50,971 nucleotides of DNA from Gammaproteobacteria bacterium (GTDB lineage: Bacteria > Pseudomonadota > Gammaproteobacteria > SZUA-229). This document shows, in pieces, positions 1 to 6,877 of the stretch. Position 1 is the first letter of the stretch; every line of letters starts with the position of its first letter. The position numbers and the translations under genes were made by a program. A model generated the notes under the pieces. The model saw only the letters and a list, made by a program, of their open reading frames with translations, ran no database searches and was not told the DNA's origin. The DNA is taken from positions 1-50,971 of the forward strand of contig JAUVDT010000004.1 in the NCBI GenBank assembly GCA_030595185.1, written 5' to 3'.

Positions 1-61
1 AAACACAGTGGTAATAAGGGGTGGCATCTAAAGATACTTGAGAATAGCGAGGACGGGGCAT
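1..61 (-). CDS. Y1-type transposase (REP-associated tyrosine transposase-like), 5' fragment cut by window edge
   Basis: Only the first 20 codons lie in the window; the gene runs off the left edge. They read MPRPRYSQVSLDATPYYHCV, which matches the N-terminus I associate with the IS200/RAYT-like Y1 transposase family common in gammaproteobacteria (the xDATPYYHCV motif precedes the first catalytic HUH region). The ATG at 61 has an AAGGAG Shine-Dalgarno at 68-73 with 6-nt spacing, so it is preferred over the ATG at 67, which abuts that site. A GGGTGGGTGTCC motif at 130-141, between this gene and the retron RT, may be part of a terminal or REP-like sequence. The family call rests on the N-terminus alone. 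Confidence 0.72.
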   Translation of the reverse strand, partial: MPRPRYSQVSLDATPYYHCV

Positions 62-154
62 GATCATCTCCTTGATCAGTTAAATCCATGTGAATAGGGT
101 AATCGTGGTGAGTGTAGTTGTCAATCTTAGGGTGGGTGTCCGGTTAGTAACCCT

Positions 155-1249
155 TTACCTAATTTTCTTATTTAACTCAGAAACCAATTGTTTGTATTTA
201 TTTAAAGAGTTGGCATCGATACAATTATGTTTTTGATCAAATTTAATCAAGGATAGTAAGTATGAACGATAACCTTGGAGTTTGTTATTGAGCTGGTCAC
301 TACAATACTGTTTTATATAAGTGTTTTTTGGAGGTAAATATTTAAAGTGTTTTTTATTTATTTTAAATCCAAAGTGTTTTGAAAGTATTATTTGAGGGCT
401 GGTCTTCTTTGATAGCTCATGGATTATTTTTTTAATGATTTTTATTTTTTTATTAGAAACCCAGAATCTTACGGATCCTGTTTCTACATCTCTACCTATT
501 ACATATCCATTTAAAGAGATTGTATGTTCTGATTTTATTGTTTTTAATTTATTTAACTTATAACCATCTATTGATAATAGATATTTCATTTCATGATAAA
601 AAGATGTGGAGTGGACAAATTTTGAATTCTTAGTAGATGAGAAAAGTAAATCATCTGCATACCGAGTATATGAAATATTATGTTTGTGACAATATTCTTG
701 TATTAATAAGTCTAGTTTTCTAAATATGATATTTGATATAACAGGAGAGCTATGAAATCCAATTGGTAAGACTGATTTATTCCTAAAGCGAATATTTGTT
801 GATGTGCTTGGGACTCTGTATGTAACTATATTTAAAACCGCATCAACAATAGATTGAGTTCTACCATTGTCTATAAAATCATCTTCAAAATAGGATGATA
901 GAGTATCTCTTAATAGCTCTTCGCTAATAGAATGAAAAAAAGATGATATGTCTAAACGTAAAAAATAGTATCCACCAATGTGGGGATTAAAGAAGTTTAA
1001 ATATGAGAGTCCTTTTCGATAAGCAATGGAAGCATTATTAATAGGGATTGAATTAAAAATTCTTTTACAAAGGCTTATCTGTGCTTGGGTGTAGATACTG
1101 TCTTTATCTAAATAGTATACGTATTTATTGTTGATTTTTATTTCATGGATTGAGTCTTCTGTTATTTCGGACACGCAGCCGCTTGCATTCAAAAGGGATG
1201 AAGTGTGAGTGAATGTTTTAAAAAAATTAAATTTAGTAATTTTTGTCAT
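155..1249 (-). CDS. Retron-type reverse transcriptase
   Basis: 364-residue reverse transcriptase expected to copy part of the adjacent ncRNA (1256-1416) into msDNA. Visible motifs: RT-A FLRLDISSFFHSI with Asp100; RT-B LPIGFHSSPVISN (about 161-173); the catalytic YADD at 197-200; and NGYVIG (about 247-252) where retron RTs usually have a VTGL-like block. There is no maturase or endonuclease domain and the length is typical of stand-alone retron RTs, which argues against a group II intron. It is third in a minus-strand unit: ATPase-TOPRIM effector, ncRNA, RT. No strong Shine-Dalgarno is seen; the purine stretch AAAAAGAAG that could serve lies inside the a2 arm of the ncRNA, so RT translation might depend on ncRNA folding (inference). 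Confidence 0.93.
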   Translation of the reverse strand: MTKITKFNFFKTFTHTSSLLNASGCVSEITEDSIHEIKINNKYVYYLDKDSIYTQAQISLCKRIFNSIPINNASIAYRKGLSYLNFFNPHIGGYYFLRLDISSFFHSISEELLRDTLSSYFEDDFIDNGRTQSIVDAVLNIVTYRVPSTSTNIRFRNKSVLPIGFHSSPVISNIIFRKLDLLIQEYCHKHNISYTRYADDLLFSSTKNSKFVHSTSFYHEMKYLLSIDGYKLNKLKTIKSEHTISLNGYVIGRDVETGSVRFWVSNKKIKIIKKIIHELSKKTSPQIILSKHFGFKINKKHFKYLPPKNTYIKQYCSDQLNNKLQGYRSYLLSLIKFDQKHNCIDANSLNKYKQLVSELNKKIR

Positions 1250-1255
1250 AAAAAA

Positions 1256-1416
1256 AGCTTCTTTTTGATACTAGAACACTCTTTCACGCCAGTGGGCATA
1301 AAGGATACCACTTTAAAGAGATACCATAAGCCAGGCTACTAGTGCTTAACAGGCTAGAAGCGTCTAGCGCTTACCTATACTCTCGTATAAGTCCTTACTC
1401 TATCAAAGAAGAAGCT
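1256..1416 (-). ncRNA. Predicted retron ncRNA (msr-msd)
   Basis: On the minus strand the gap between effector and RT is bounded by complementary arms: a1 AGCTTCTTCTTTGATA (1416-1401) and a2 TATCAAAAAGAAGCT (1270-1256). They pair over 15 bp with one bulged C. Inside are a hairpin of 8 bp (one G-U) with a GAGA tetraloop at 1373-1392, a 6-bp hairpin GCTAGA/TCTAGC at 1353-1368, and an imperfect long hairpin of about 1271-1350 with a TTTAAA-containing loop near 1311-1320 that would be the msd. The G complementary to 1400, directly after a1 in ATAGAG, is the likeliest branching guanosine; known retrons usually show UAGC, so this differs by one base. The a1 arm lies in the last codons of the effector gene and a2 ends 6 nt before the RT start codon. 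Structure was drawn by hand. Confidence 0.8.
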
Positions 1417-3614
1417 CGCTCTATTATAGCGTTAATTTCAGGGAATAAAAGTTCAAATTCTTCTATGAATGAGTTTTGTTTGTTAGTATCGATATAAATT
1501 ATGGAATAATTAATAAATCTAGTTACCCAACCACCAGTTTTATTAGTTATTGACTTGATAGTGGGAGAATATTTCTCCTCTATTGTTTCTGCGATCTCTC
1601 TAAATTCTATGTCCAAGTTGTCATAGGTGTTATTATCTCTGCTGATTAGCGTGTCAGTTTTTCCATTAAATATTATTCTAAATAGGGTGCTAAGCCTGCT
1701 CGATTCAATAACATGCCCAGATATATACTCAATGACGTTGCGTATATATTTAATCTTTATTTTTCTAACGAGTATTTTATGTGTAAGGTTAATTGGTTTT
1801 GTTCGATTATCTAATTTAAATGCTTTGTGAAAAAGGGTATCAATAGCTGTGTTATCTTTATCGAATTCTAATTCAATTACCCTGAGAAAGTCAGGATGAG
1901 TGCTTTGTAAATTACAATTATTAAAAACTTCGTGTATCAACCATTTTGACATGAGGAATATAGTGTTTTCATTGATTAAAGATCCCTCGATGGTAGTGCT
2001 TGTAAGAGTGTGGTTAATAGGTGAGAGTATATCTTTATTAATTAGTCTAATAATAGTCTTTAAGTCGTTATTTAAAAATGACGTTTTACTCTCGTCTATA
2101 TCATACGTATTATTGACTAATTCTCTTAATGATTTAATTGAAGTTTTTATTTTATGATCAGGTGAGCCGTAGTAAGAATATTTTTTATTTTTCTCAATGC
2201 TACTTATATTAATAGGAGTCTTTTTTAGGCTTATTTTTATATTAATCACATCAAAATTAATTAGTTTATCGGCATCAAGAAGTACTAAGTAAGGGATAGA
2301 TAAATTAGAGTATGCTGGATTAGTATATTTTAAAACCACATCATTAGTTTTATAAGTATCAATTTTCTTAAGCTTCGGGAACTTTTCATGTAATAGAAGA
2401 TTACCAAATAATTCAAGTTCAGTTTCACCTTCAACAAATAAAATGTATTCGCTAAAGAATAGTCGTGCCTCGTTATCACTAAATAAATTGTAAAACCTTA
2501 AATCATCATATCTAGAGTTCATGATATCGATTTTTGTGGGTAAATGTGCACTTTTAGATAAGTGAATGACTTGTTGTTTATCTTTAAAAAGTTTAATTAC
2601 CTGTTTAAGTATATTCGGTGAATGCGTTGAAAGTATTATCACTGGATATGGTGTCGTATATTTACCTTTTTCCCATTCAGGCTTAGTTTTTTCAAACGAT
2701 TTATATACATTATATAAGTTTGTTATAAGTTCTTCGCTTCGTTTCGGATGCAGACCTGTCTCTGGTTCATCAATATACAGTGTAGGTGTAATGTATTCTC
2801 GCCTTGTTAATGAAATTAACAAGGTTAAAATTAGCTCAATAAATTTGTGTGAGTTGGTACCGTCAGATTGCATAGTGAGATCACCACCTTCAATCATGAA
2901 AGTATGCCCCTTTAAGCCGACTTTTATATAATTGAGTACCTTTTCTTTGTAACTATATTTTGAAATATCGACAATGCTATTTATTTTATCAATATAGTCA
3001 CTATATGAACTATTATGAGGAGATATATTTGTGTCAATGAAGTTAATAACTTCATCTTGATTTATTTCATCTATATTGAAAGTTTTTAATCGACTAATAA
3101 TCTCCCATAACTTTTGCCAGTCATATAAATCAATATGTCTTGTTTCTACTTCAAAAAAAGGAAATAAAAATAGTAGTATATCTCTTGTGCTTTTATTAGG
3201 AATTGACCACTTAATTGAGTCGTCATTAAATATCTTTAGTGTTAATTTGTGCGTACTTAAGTTAGGTCTGTCAGGAAAAAATACTTTAAAAATACCAATA
3301 GGTTCACTTTTGAATAAAGTGTTATAGATGTGCCTTAAAAATTTACTATTATTCTTTTTCGAAGTTACAATATTTTTAATTCTTGTAGTGTCGTATGTAA
3401 TTGTTATGGAGCCATAGCATGAATAATGTGAATTAAGGCTAGGCGGTATTTCTCGACTTCCTTCTAGCTTCAAGTAAAAATATCGTATAAGTTTTAATAA
3501 ATTGGACTTTCCGACGTTATTCTTTCCAATTATGCAATTTATGTCACTAAAGTTATTTATAACTATCTCATCAAAAGATAATAAATTTACAATCTTTATT
3601 GATTTTATGCCCAT
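1395..3614 (-). CDS. OLD-family ATPase/TOPRIM nuclease, retron effector
   Basis: 739 residues. The N-terminal ABC/SMC-type ATPase has Walker A GKNNVGKS (30-37), an SDG-containing signature region (about 250-252), Walker B and D-loop YIDEPETGLHP (280-290) and an H-loop STHSP (329-333). A TOPRIM nuclease domain follows, with FVEGETE (393-399) and LLDAD (445-449), as in OLD nucleases. About 290 residues after that I do not recognise. Lying directly upstream of the retron ncRNA and RT, it is best read as the toxic effector of an anti-phage retron, comparable to the ATPase-TOPRIM partner of retron-Eco8. Here the effector comes first and the RT last. A possible -10 TATAAT is at 3645-3650. No UvrD-like helicase is adjacent, so it is not a Gabija pair. 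Confidence 0.9.
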   Translation of the reverse strand: MGIKSIKIVNLLSFDEIVINNFSDINCIIGKNNVGKSNLLKLIRYFYLKLEGSREIPPSLNSHYSCYGSITITYDTTRIKNIVTSKKNNSKFLRHIYNTLFKSEPIGIFKVFFPDRPNLSTHKLTLKIFNDDSIKWSIPNKSTRDILLFLFPFFEVETRHIDLYDWQKLWEIISRLKTFNIDEINQDEVINFIDTNISPHNSSYSDYIDKINSIVDISKYSYKEKVLNYIKVGLKGHTFMIEGGDLTMQSDGTNSHKFIELILTLLISLTRREYITPTLYIDEPETGLHPKRSEELITNLYNVYKSFEKTKPEWEKGKYTTPYPVIILSTHSPNILKQVIKLFKDKQQVIHLSKSAHLPTKIDIMNSRYDDLRFYNLFSDNEARLFFSEYILFVEGETELELFGNLLLHEKFPKLKKIDTYKTNDVVLKYTNPAYSNLSIPYLVLLDADKLINFDVINIKISLKKTPINISSIEKNKKYSYYGSPDHKIKTSIKSLRELVNNTYDIDESKTSFLNNDLKTIIRLINKDILSPINHTLTSTTIEGSLINENTIFLMSKWLIHEVFNNCNLQSTHPDFLRVIELEFDKDNTAIDTLFHKAFKLDNRTKPINLTHKILVRKIKIKYIRNVIEYISGHVIESSRLSTLFRIIFNGKTDTLISRDNNTYDNLDIEFREIAETIEEKYSPTIKSITNKTGGWVTRFINYSIIYIDTNKQNSFIEEFELLFPEINAIIERASSLIE

Positions 3615-3787
3615 ACGATTATATTTATTTTCTTATAATTTCTTATTATAGGTATTCTATCTTTGGTTTTAGCGGCTAGGTCAAAAATAGAGACTTACGC
3701 AAGTAGCGTTGTAAATATATGTTTAGTTTCTTAATCAGTCGAGACTATCATATTTAAATTCTTTTGAAAAAAAACTTACTAAATCGA

Positions 3788-3801
3788 TAGTGTCTACACT
3801 A
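3788..3801. repeat. Short palindrome and direct repeat beside tRNA-Leu
   Basis: TAGTGT-CT-ACACTA is a perfect 6+6 palindrome, and GTCTACAC occurs twice, at 3792-3799 and 3803-3810. It lies about 70 bp from the tRNA-Leu 3' end in an otherwise featureless 254-bp gap between the retron and the tRNA genes. It could be an operator or a recombination remnant. I found no copy of the tRNA 3' end in 1-3868 that would mark an att site. Confidence 0.3.
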
Positions 3802-3868
3802 CGTCTACACAGAGAGTTTGAAGGGAATATTAAAAAAGGAGAATTTGACGTAAGTCATTGATTAATAA

Positions 3869-3955
3869 TGGTGCCCAGGGCCGGAATCGAACCGGCACGG
3901 CCGTTAAGCCGAGGGATTTTAAGTCCCTTGCGTCTACCAATTTCGCCACCTGGGC
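3869..3955 (-). tRNA. leuZ: tRNA-Leu (UAA)
   Basis: 87 nt including an encoded CCA (TGG at 3869-3871 on the plus strand). The acceptor stem is GCCCAGG/CCTGGGC, the anticodon loop CTTAAAA gives anticodon UAA, and a long variable arm and the TTCGATTC T-loop are present. It is last in a Gly-Cys-Leu series like E. coli glyW-cysT-leuZ. This tRNA is a common integration target in enterobacteria and here borders the retron island. Confidence 0.97.
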
Positions 3956-4013
3956 AGGTGTCTTGCAACTTGCGTTGCCGTTTTTATAACTCAGATTGAG
4001 TTATAGGTAAAGA

Positions 4014-4087
4014 TGGAGGCGGAACCCGGAGTCGAACCGAGGTAGATGGATTTGCAATCCACTGCATAGCCACTTTGCTATTCCGCC
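4014..4087 (-). tRNA. cysT: tRNA-Cys (GCA)
   Basis: 74 nt with encoded CCA. The acceptor stem is GGCGGAA/TTCCGCC, anticodon GCA lies in TGGATTGCAAATCCA, and the T-loop is GTTCGACTC. It lies between tRNA-Gly and tRNA-Leu, the E. coli order downstream of pgsA. Only about 18 nt separate it from the U-tract of the hairpin upstream, leaving no room for a promoter of its own. Confidence 0.97.
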
Positions 4088-4105
4088 GTATCTTTTTCTA
4101 AATCT

Positions 4106-4144
4106 AAAAAAAACCTCGGTTAGATTTCACTGACCGAGGTTTTT
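4106..4144 (-). terminator. Terminator-like hairpin inside the tRNA operon
   Basis: On the minus strand the stem ACCTCGGT/ACCGAGGT (4113-4120 and 4133-4140), 12-nt loop, extends with A-T pairs and is followed by eight Ts (4113-4106). It has the form of a rho-independent terminator but lies between tRNA-Gly and tRNA-Cys, which appear to share one promoter. It may attenuate the operon or act as an RNA-processing hairpin. Confidence 0.7.
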
Positions 4145-4150
4145 AGAATA

Positions 4151-4225
4151 TGGAGCGGGAAAAGAGGTTCGAACTCTCGACCCCAACCTTGGCAAGGTTG
4201 TGCTCTACCACTGAGCTATTCCCGC
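4151..4225 (-). tRNA. glyW: tRNA-Gly (GCC)
   Basis: 75 nt with encoded CCA. The acceptor stem is GCGGGAA/TTCCCGC, anticodon GCC lies in AACCTTGCCAAGGTT, and the T-loop is GTTCGAACC. It is the first gene after the promoter at 4239-4266 and follows pgsA, matching the E. coli pgsA-glyW-cysT-leuZ order. Confidence 0.97.
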
Positions 4226-4238
4226 AACAGAGGGCGCT

Positions 4239-4266
4239 ATTATATAGAGCCGCCGGTTTCTGTCAA
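4239..4266 (-). promoter_or_regulatory. Near-consensus sigma-70 promoter of the tRNA operon
   Basis: On the minus strand: -35 TTGACA (4266-4261), 16-bp spacer, -10 TATAAT (4244-4239), then a GC-rich discriminator AGCGCCC. Both hexamers match consensus exactly. The GC-rich discriminator is typical of stringently controlled stable-RNA promoters. The expected start is only about 5 to 8 nt upstream of mature tRNA-Gly. It lies just past the pgsA stop, so the tRNAs need not depend on pgsA transcription. Confidence 0.85.
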
Positions 4267-4284
4267 CACCTAATTTGATGTTTT

Positions 4285-4842
4285 TTAAGTATTTTTCATC
4301 ACTTTCCAGGCGGCCTTTAAATATAGAAACATTGAGACAATTGTAAGCACCGCAGAGATGATTAGTAGCACTTCACCGATAGCAAAGATGGGTAAAGACA
4401 GCAGTTCATCATGGTAGAGAAGGAAGCCTATTGAGGCCATTTGAGAGAATGTTTTTACTTTGCCAAGCATGGATACGGCAACATTCGATCTTTTACCTAA
4501 TTCGGCCATCCATTCACGTAATGCCGATATTGTTATTTCTCGGCCAATAATGACGATTGCTGATATTAGGATGAGTAAGTTATCACCGTAAGCGAATACT
4601 AATAGGATTAAAGCCGTTGAAACCATTAGTTTATCGGCTACAGGGTCTAAAAAGGCACCAAATGAGGACGATTGCCCCAGTTTTCTAGCCAGATAACCAT
4701 CAAACCAGTCTGTGATTGCTGCGACACAAAAAATAGCGGCTGAGGCTAACTTTGACCATTCGTTGTCACATAAGTACACCAGTACTAGCACTGGTATCAT
4801 GAATATTCTGCTTAGGGTTAAGCTATTGGGTACATTCCACAT
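4285..4842 (-). CDS. pgsA: CDP-diacylglycerol-glycerol-3-phosphate 3-phosphatidyltransferase
   Basis: 185 residues, normal for PgsA. It joins CDP-diacylglycerol and glycerol-3-phosphate to give phosphatidylglycerol phosphate, the committed step to phosphatidylglycerol and cardiolipin, in the inner membrane. The CDP-alcohol phosphatidyltransferase motif is complete: Asp48-Gly, Ala52-Arg53, Gly62, Asp66 and Asp70 in DWFDGYLARK and FLDPVADK. Several hydrophobic helices surround it. The gene precedes the Gly-Cys-Leu tRNA cluster as in E. coli, but uvrC, its usual upstream neighbour, is replaced by a divergent FHA gene. Confidence 0.96.
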   Translation of the reverse strand: MWNVPNSLTLSRIFMIPVLVLVYLCDNEWSKLASAAIFCVAAITDWFDGYLARKLGQSSSFGAFLDPVADKLMVSTALILLVFAYGDNLLILISAIVIIGREITISALREWMAELGKRSNVAVSMLGKVKTFSQMASIGFLLYHDELLSLPIFAIGEVLLIISAVLTIVSMFLYLKAAWKVMKNT

Positions 4843-4990
4843 TAATACATCGCCTCATTATCAGCGGGCATTATACTAACGTTTGTTTGCTCTCGTCATT
4901 AAAAGGCTTGATGCCATTATTGCTGTTTTACGAGTTATTTAAGGTTTTTACTATGTTATTATTCATTTTTACTTTTTTTGAGCATTTTTG

Positions 4991-5344
4991 ATGGCTTTAC
5001 TTTTACAACTTGTTGATCGCGTAGTGACTGCAAAATTTGAACTGGATTGTGATATTTTCACGGTTGGTCGCAATCAGGATAATAATATAGTGATAGATGA
5101 TATTGCTGTTAGTGGTTTGCATGCTCAATTCGAACGTGAAGAGGACCCTTATTACGAAGGGCATTTTCGCTATTTTTTGCATGATTTAGAGAGTACGAAT
5201 GGTTCATTTGTTAATAATGATTCGGTTTCACGTTATGAGCTGAAAAATAACGATACGGTTAAGATCGGCTGGAATGAGTTTAAGTTTATTGGTGACGATT
5301 ACGATAAGCATGAAGCAACTGCTCATATTTTGAGCGGTAATTGA
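4991..5344 (+). CDS. FHA domain protein
   Basis: 117-residue cytoplasmic protein that is almost entirely one forkhead-associated domain, a phosphothreonine-binding fold. Family landmarks are GRNQDNNIVI (strand with Gly-Arg), SGLHAQF (Ser and His of the peptide-binding loop) and the STNGSFVN motif. I start at the ATG at 4991 rather than the in-frame TTG three bases earlier. It is divergent from pgsA and followed by a response regulator gene, so it may read out a signalling pathway, but no Ser/Thr kinase gene is in view. Confidence 0.88.
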   Translation: MALLLQLVDRVVTAKFELDCDIFTVGRNQDNNIVIDDIAVSGLHAQFEREEDPYYEGHFRYFLHDLESTNGSFVNNDSVSRYELKNNDTVKIGWNEFKFIGDDYDKHEATAHILSGN

Positions 5345-5370
5345 TATTTCGATAAATTATTATAAAAATT

Positions 5371-5425
5371 AGCAGCTTAGTTCGCTGCTATATCTCAAAT
5401 TTAAGCGATTATTTCTTTAATCGCT
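5371..5425 (+). terminator. Two consecutive hairpins after the FHA gene
   Basis: AGCAGC/GCTGCT (5371-5376, 5384-5389) and AGCGATT/AATCGCT (5404-5410, 5419-5425). Neither has a clear U-tract. They may end the FHA transcript or structure the leader of the next gene. Confidence 0.35.
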
Positions 5426-5487
5426 CTGCAATTAGTCATTATCTCTACTATATTTAAATTTAATATAAACTTTCTAAAGTATAAATA

Positions 5488-6378
5488 ATGCCTAACACTT
5501 CTGTGTTGATAGTCGATGATGAAGCTATTAATCGATTATTATTAAATGAGTATTTAGTTGATGCTGGTTATGATGTCGTTGAGGCGGACGGGGGTATCCA
5601 GGCTCTTGAAGCACTAAATAAAGAACCCAATCGTTTTTCTGCAGTTCTCTTAGACCGTATGATGCCAGATATGGATGGGCTTACTGTTTTAAAACAGATG
5701 AAAGAGACTGTGATATTGCAAGATATTCCGGTCATTATGCAAACAGCTAAAGCCATGAAGTCCGAAATACAAGAAGGGCTGGAATGTGGTTCATATTATT
5801 ATTTAACAAAACCTTTCGATAGAAAAACATTACTCACTATTCTTCAAGCGGCTATCGAACAGTTTACTGCTCACCAGTCATTAATTTCAGAATTAAAAGA
5901 TACTACTAATACCTTTTCTCTGATGAAAACAGGTTTATTCGAATGCACTACATTAATGGAAGCAAGAAGTCTTTCGAAATTATTGGCTATTAGTTGTCCT
6001 GAACCTCATAGAACAGTAACCGGTTTATCTGAACTCATTATTAATGGTATTGAGCATGGTAATTTAAACATTACTTATGACGAAAAAACTTTATTAATAA
6101 AGGAAGATACTCTTTATGAGGAAATAGATAAGCGATTAACTATTGACTCTAATAAAGATAAAAAGGTACGTGTTGAATATAAAAGAAATGCTAATGACAT
6201 TACATTTGTTATTACTGATGAGGGTAATGGTTTTGATTATGAAAGCTTTATAGATTTAGACCTTAGTCAAATTCTCGATTCACACGGCCGTGGTATTGCA
6301 ATGGCAAAGTTATTAAGTTTTTCTGATATTAATTATGAAGGTTGTGGTAATAAAGTGACAGCAATCATTAAGCTTTAG
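5488..6378 (+). CDS. Response regulator with C-terminal anti-sigma-type HATPase domain
   Basis: 296 residues. The receiver domain (about 4-125) has Asp10/Asp11, phospho-acceptor Asp56, Thr86 and Lys108. The C-terminal domain (about 160-296) is a GHKL ATPase of the RsbW/anti-sigma class: N-box SELIINGIEHGN (181-192), DEGNGFD (244-250) and HGRGIAMA (266-273). There is no phospho-accepting His box, so it is not a normal histidine kinase. It probably works in a partner-switching pathway that usually needs a SpoIIE/PP2C phosphatase and an antagonist; downstream remnants (6419-6877) suggest such genes were once adjacent. Confidence 0.85.
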   Translation: MPNTSVLIVDDEAINRLLLNEYLVDAGYDVVEADGGIQALEALNKEPNRFSAVLLDRMMPDMDGLTVLKQMKETVILQDIPVIMQTAKAMKSEIQEGLECGSYYYLTKPFDRKTLLTILQAAIEQFTAHQSLISELKDTTNTFSLMKTGLFECTTLMEARSLSKLLAISCPEPHRTVTGLSELIINGIEHGNLNITYDEKTLLIKEDTLYEEIDKRLTIDSNKDKKVRVEYKRNANDITFVITDEGNGFDYESFIDLDLSQILDSHGRGIAMAKLLSFSDINYEGCGNKVTAIIKL

Positions 6379-6418
6379 TAACACTAATGGTTGGTTAATA
6401 TATAAGGACGTATATTAA

Positions 6419-6652
6419 ATGATCCATTCTTTCAAACCATCTGAACTTCCTTCCCCTCCAAAATCAGCATTGGATATATTAAATGCTTGTGCTGATGATT
6501 CGGTCGATTATTCTGAAATAACACGATTAGTAACAAACGACCCGCAATTAACTGTCGAAGTTCTGCGCATGGTTAATTCTGCTTTTTATGCCATGTCTCA
6601 GGAAATAAGTTCTTTAAGTCAGGTTATATCAGTTATTGGTGTAATCAGTTAA
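6419..6652 (+). pseudogene. HDOD domain gene, 3'-truncated remnant
   Basis: 77 codons resemble the start of an HDOD signalling domain: LPSPPKSALDILNACADDS, then LVTNDPQLTVEVLRMVNSAFY and SLSQVISVIGV. HDOD domains run about 200 residues; this one stops right after its third conserved block. An AAGGACG ribosome-binding site precedes the ATG. Immediately downstream, in another frame, is the tail of an unrelated SpoIIE-type phosphatase, so the stop is probably a deletion scar. Confidence 0.75.
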
Positions 6653-6732
6653 GCGAAATAGGGGATAAGTTCGAGTTTAATGATCTCTCAACCCATGATG
6701 ACATGACTATCCTTATAGTTAATGGAAGATAG
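6640..6732 (+). pseudogene. C-terminal remnant of a SpoIIE/PP2C-type phosphatase
   Basis: In a frame shifted from the HDOD remnant the codons read LSEIGDKFEFND and then THDDMTILIVNGR before a TAG at 6730. The DDMTILIV strand is the typical last conserved block of SpoIIE/RsbU phosphatases, including the metal-binding Asp pair. No start codon or upstream domains remain. It is evidence of a larger ancestral gene fused by deletion to the HDOD fragment. Confidence 0.7.
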
Positions 6733-6877
6733 ACTCTTGAAGCTTAATTGTGAATATAAATCGACCACGTCATCTTTAAGACAAATAAGAGATGACCTTA
6801 AGCTGTTTTTTAAAAATGATATTGTCGATAATAATGACCTTAGTAATATCATTATTGCTGATCTTTCTCAGCTATAG
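6722..6877 (+). pseudogene. N-terminal remnant of an RsbW-like anti-sigma ATPase
   Basis: A 51-codon frame starts at an ATG overlapping the phosphatase stop (ATGGAAGATAG), as translationally coupled partner genes do. It reads MEDRLLKLNCEYKSTTSSLR and ends NIIIADLSQL at TAG 6875. This resembles the leading strand and helix of RsbW-type HATPases but stops before the N-box, so no ATP site is left. Its end overlaps the convergent DsrE-like gene by 6 bp. Confidence 0.6.

Noticed and set aside
155-1249. Group II intron or diversity-generating RT
   Set aside because: No maturase/HNH region, no intron RNA domain V, no template/variable repeat pair; the small RT with adjacent msr-msd fits a retron.
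2566-2931. 121-codon plus-strand ORF opposite the OLD-type effector
   Set aside because: It is a mirror of the strongly supported ATPase-TOPRIM gene and has no protein-like motif or ribosome site; the same holds for 1627-1830, 1900-2157 and 3076-3327.
1395-3614. Gabija GajA or a stand-alone OLD phage exclusion gene
   Set aside because: There is no GajB-like helicase, and the RT plus paired-arm ncRNA directly downstream fit a retron.
3615-3868. tRNA-derived attachment-site duplication
   Set aside because: I searched for the tRNA-Leu 3' end in 1-3868 and saw none; only an unrelated palindrome.
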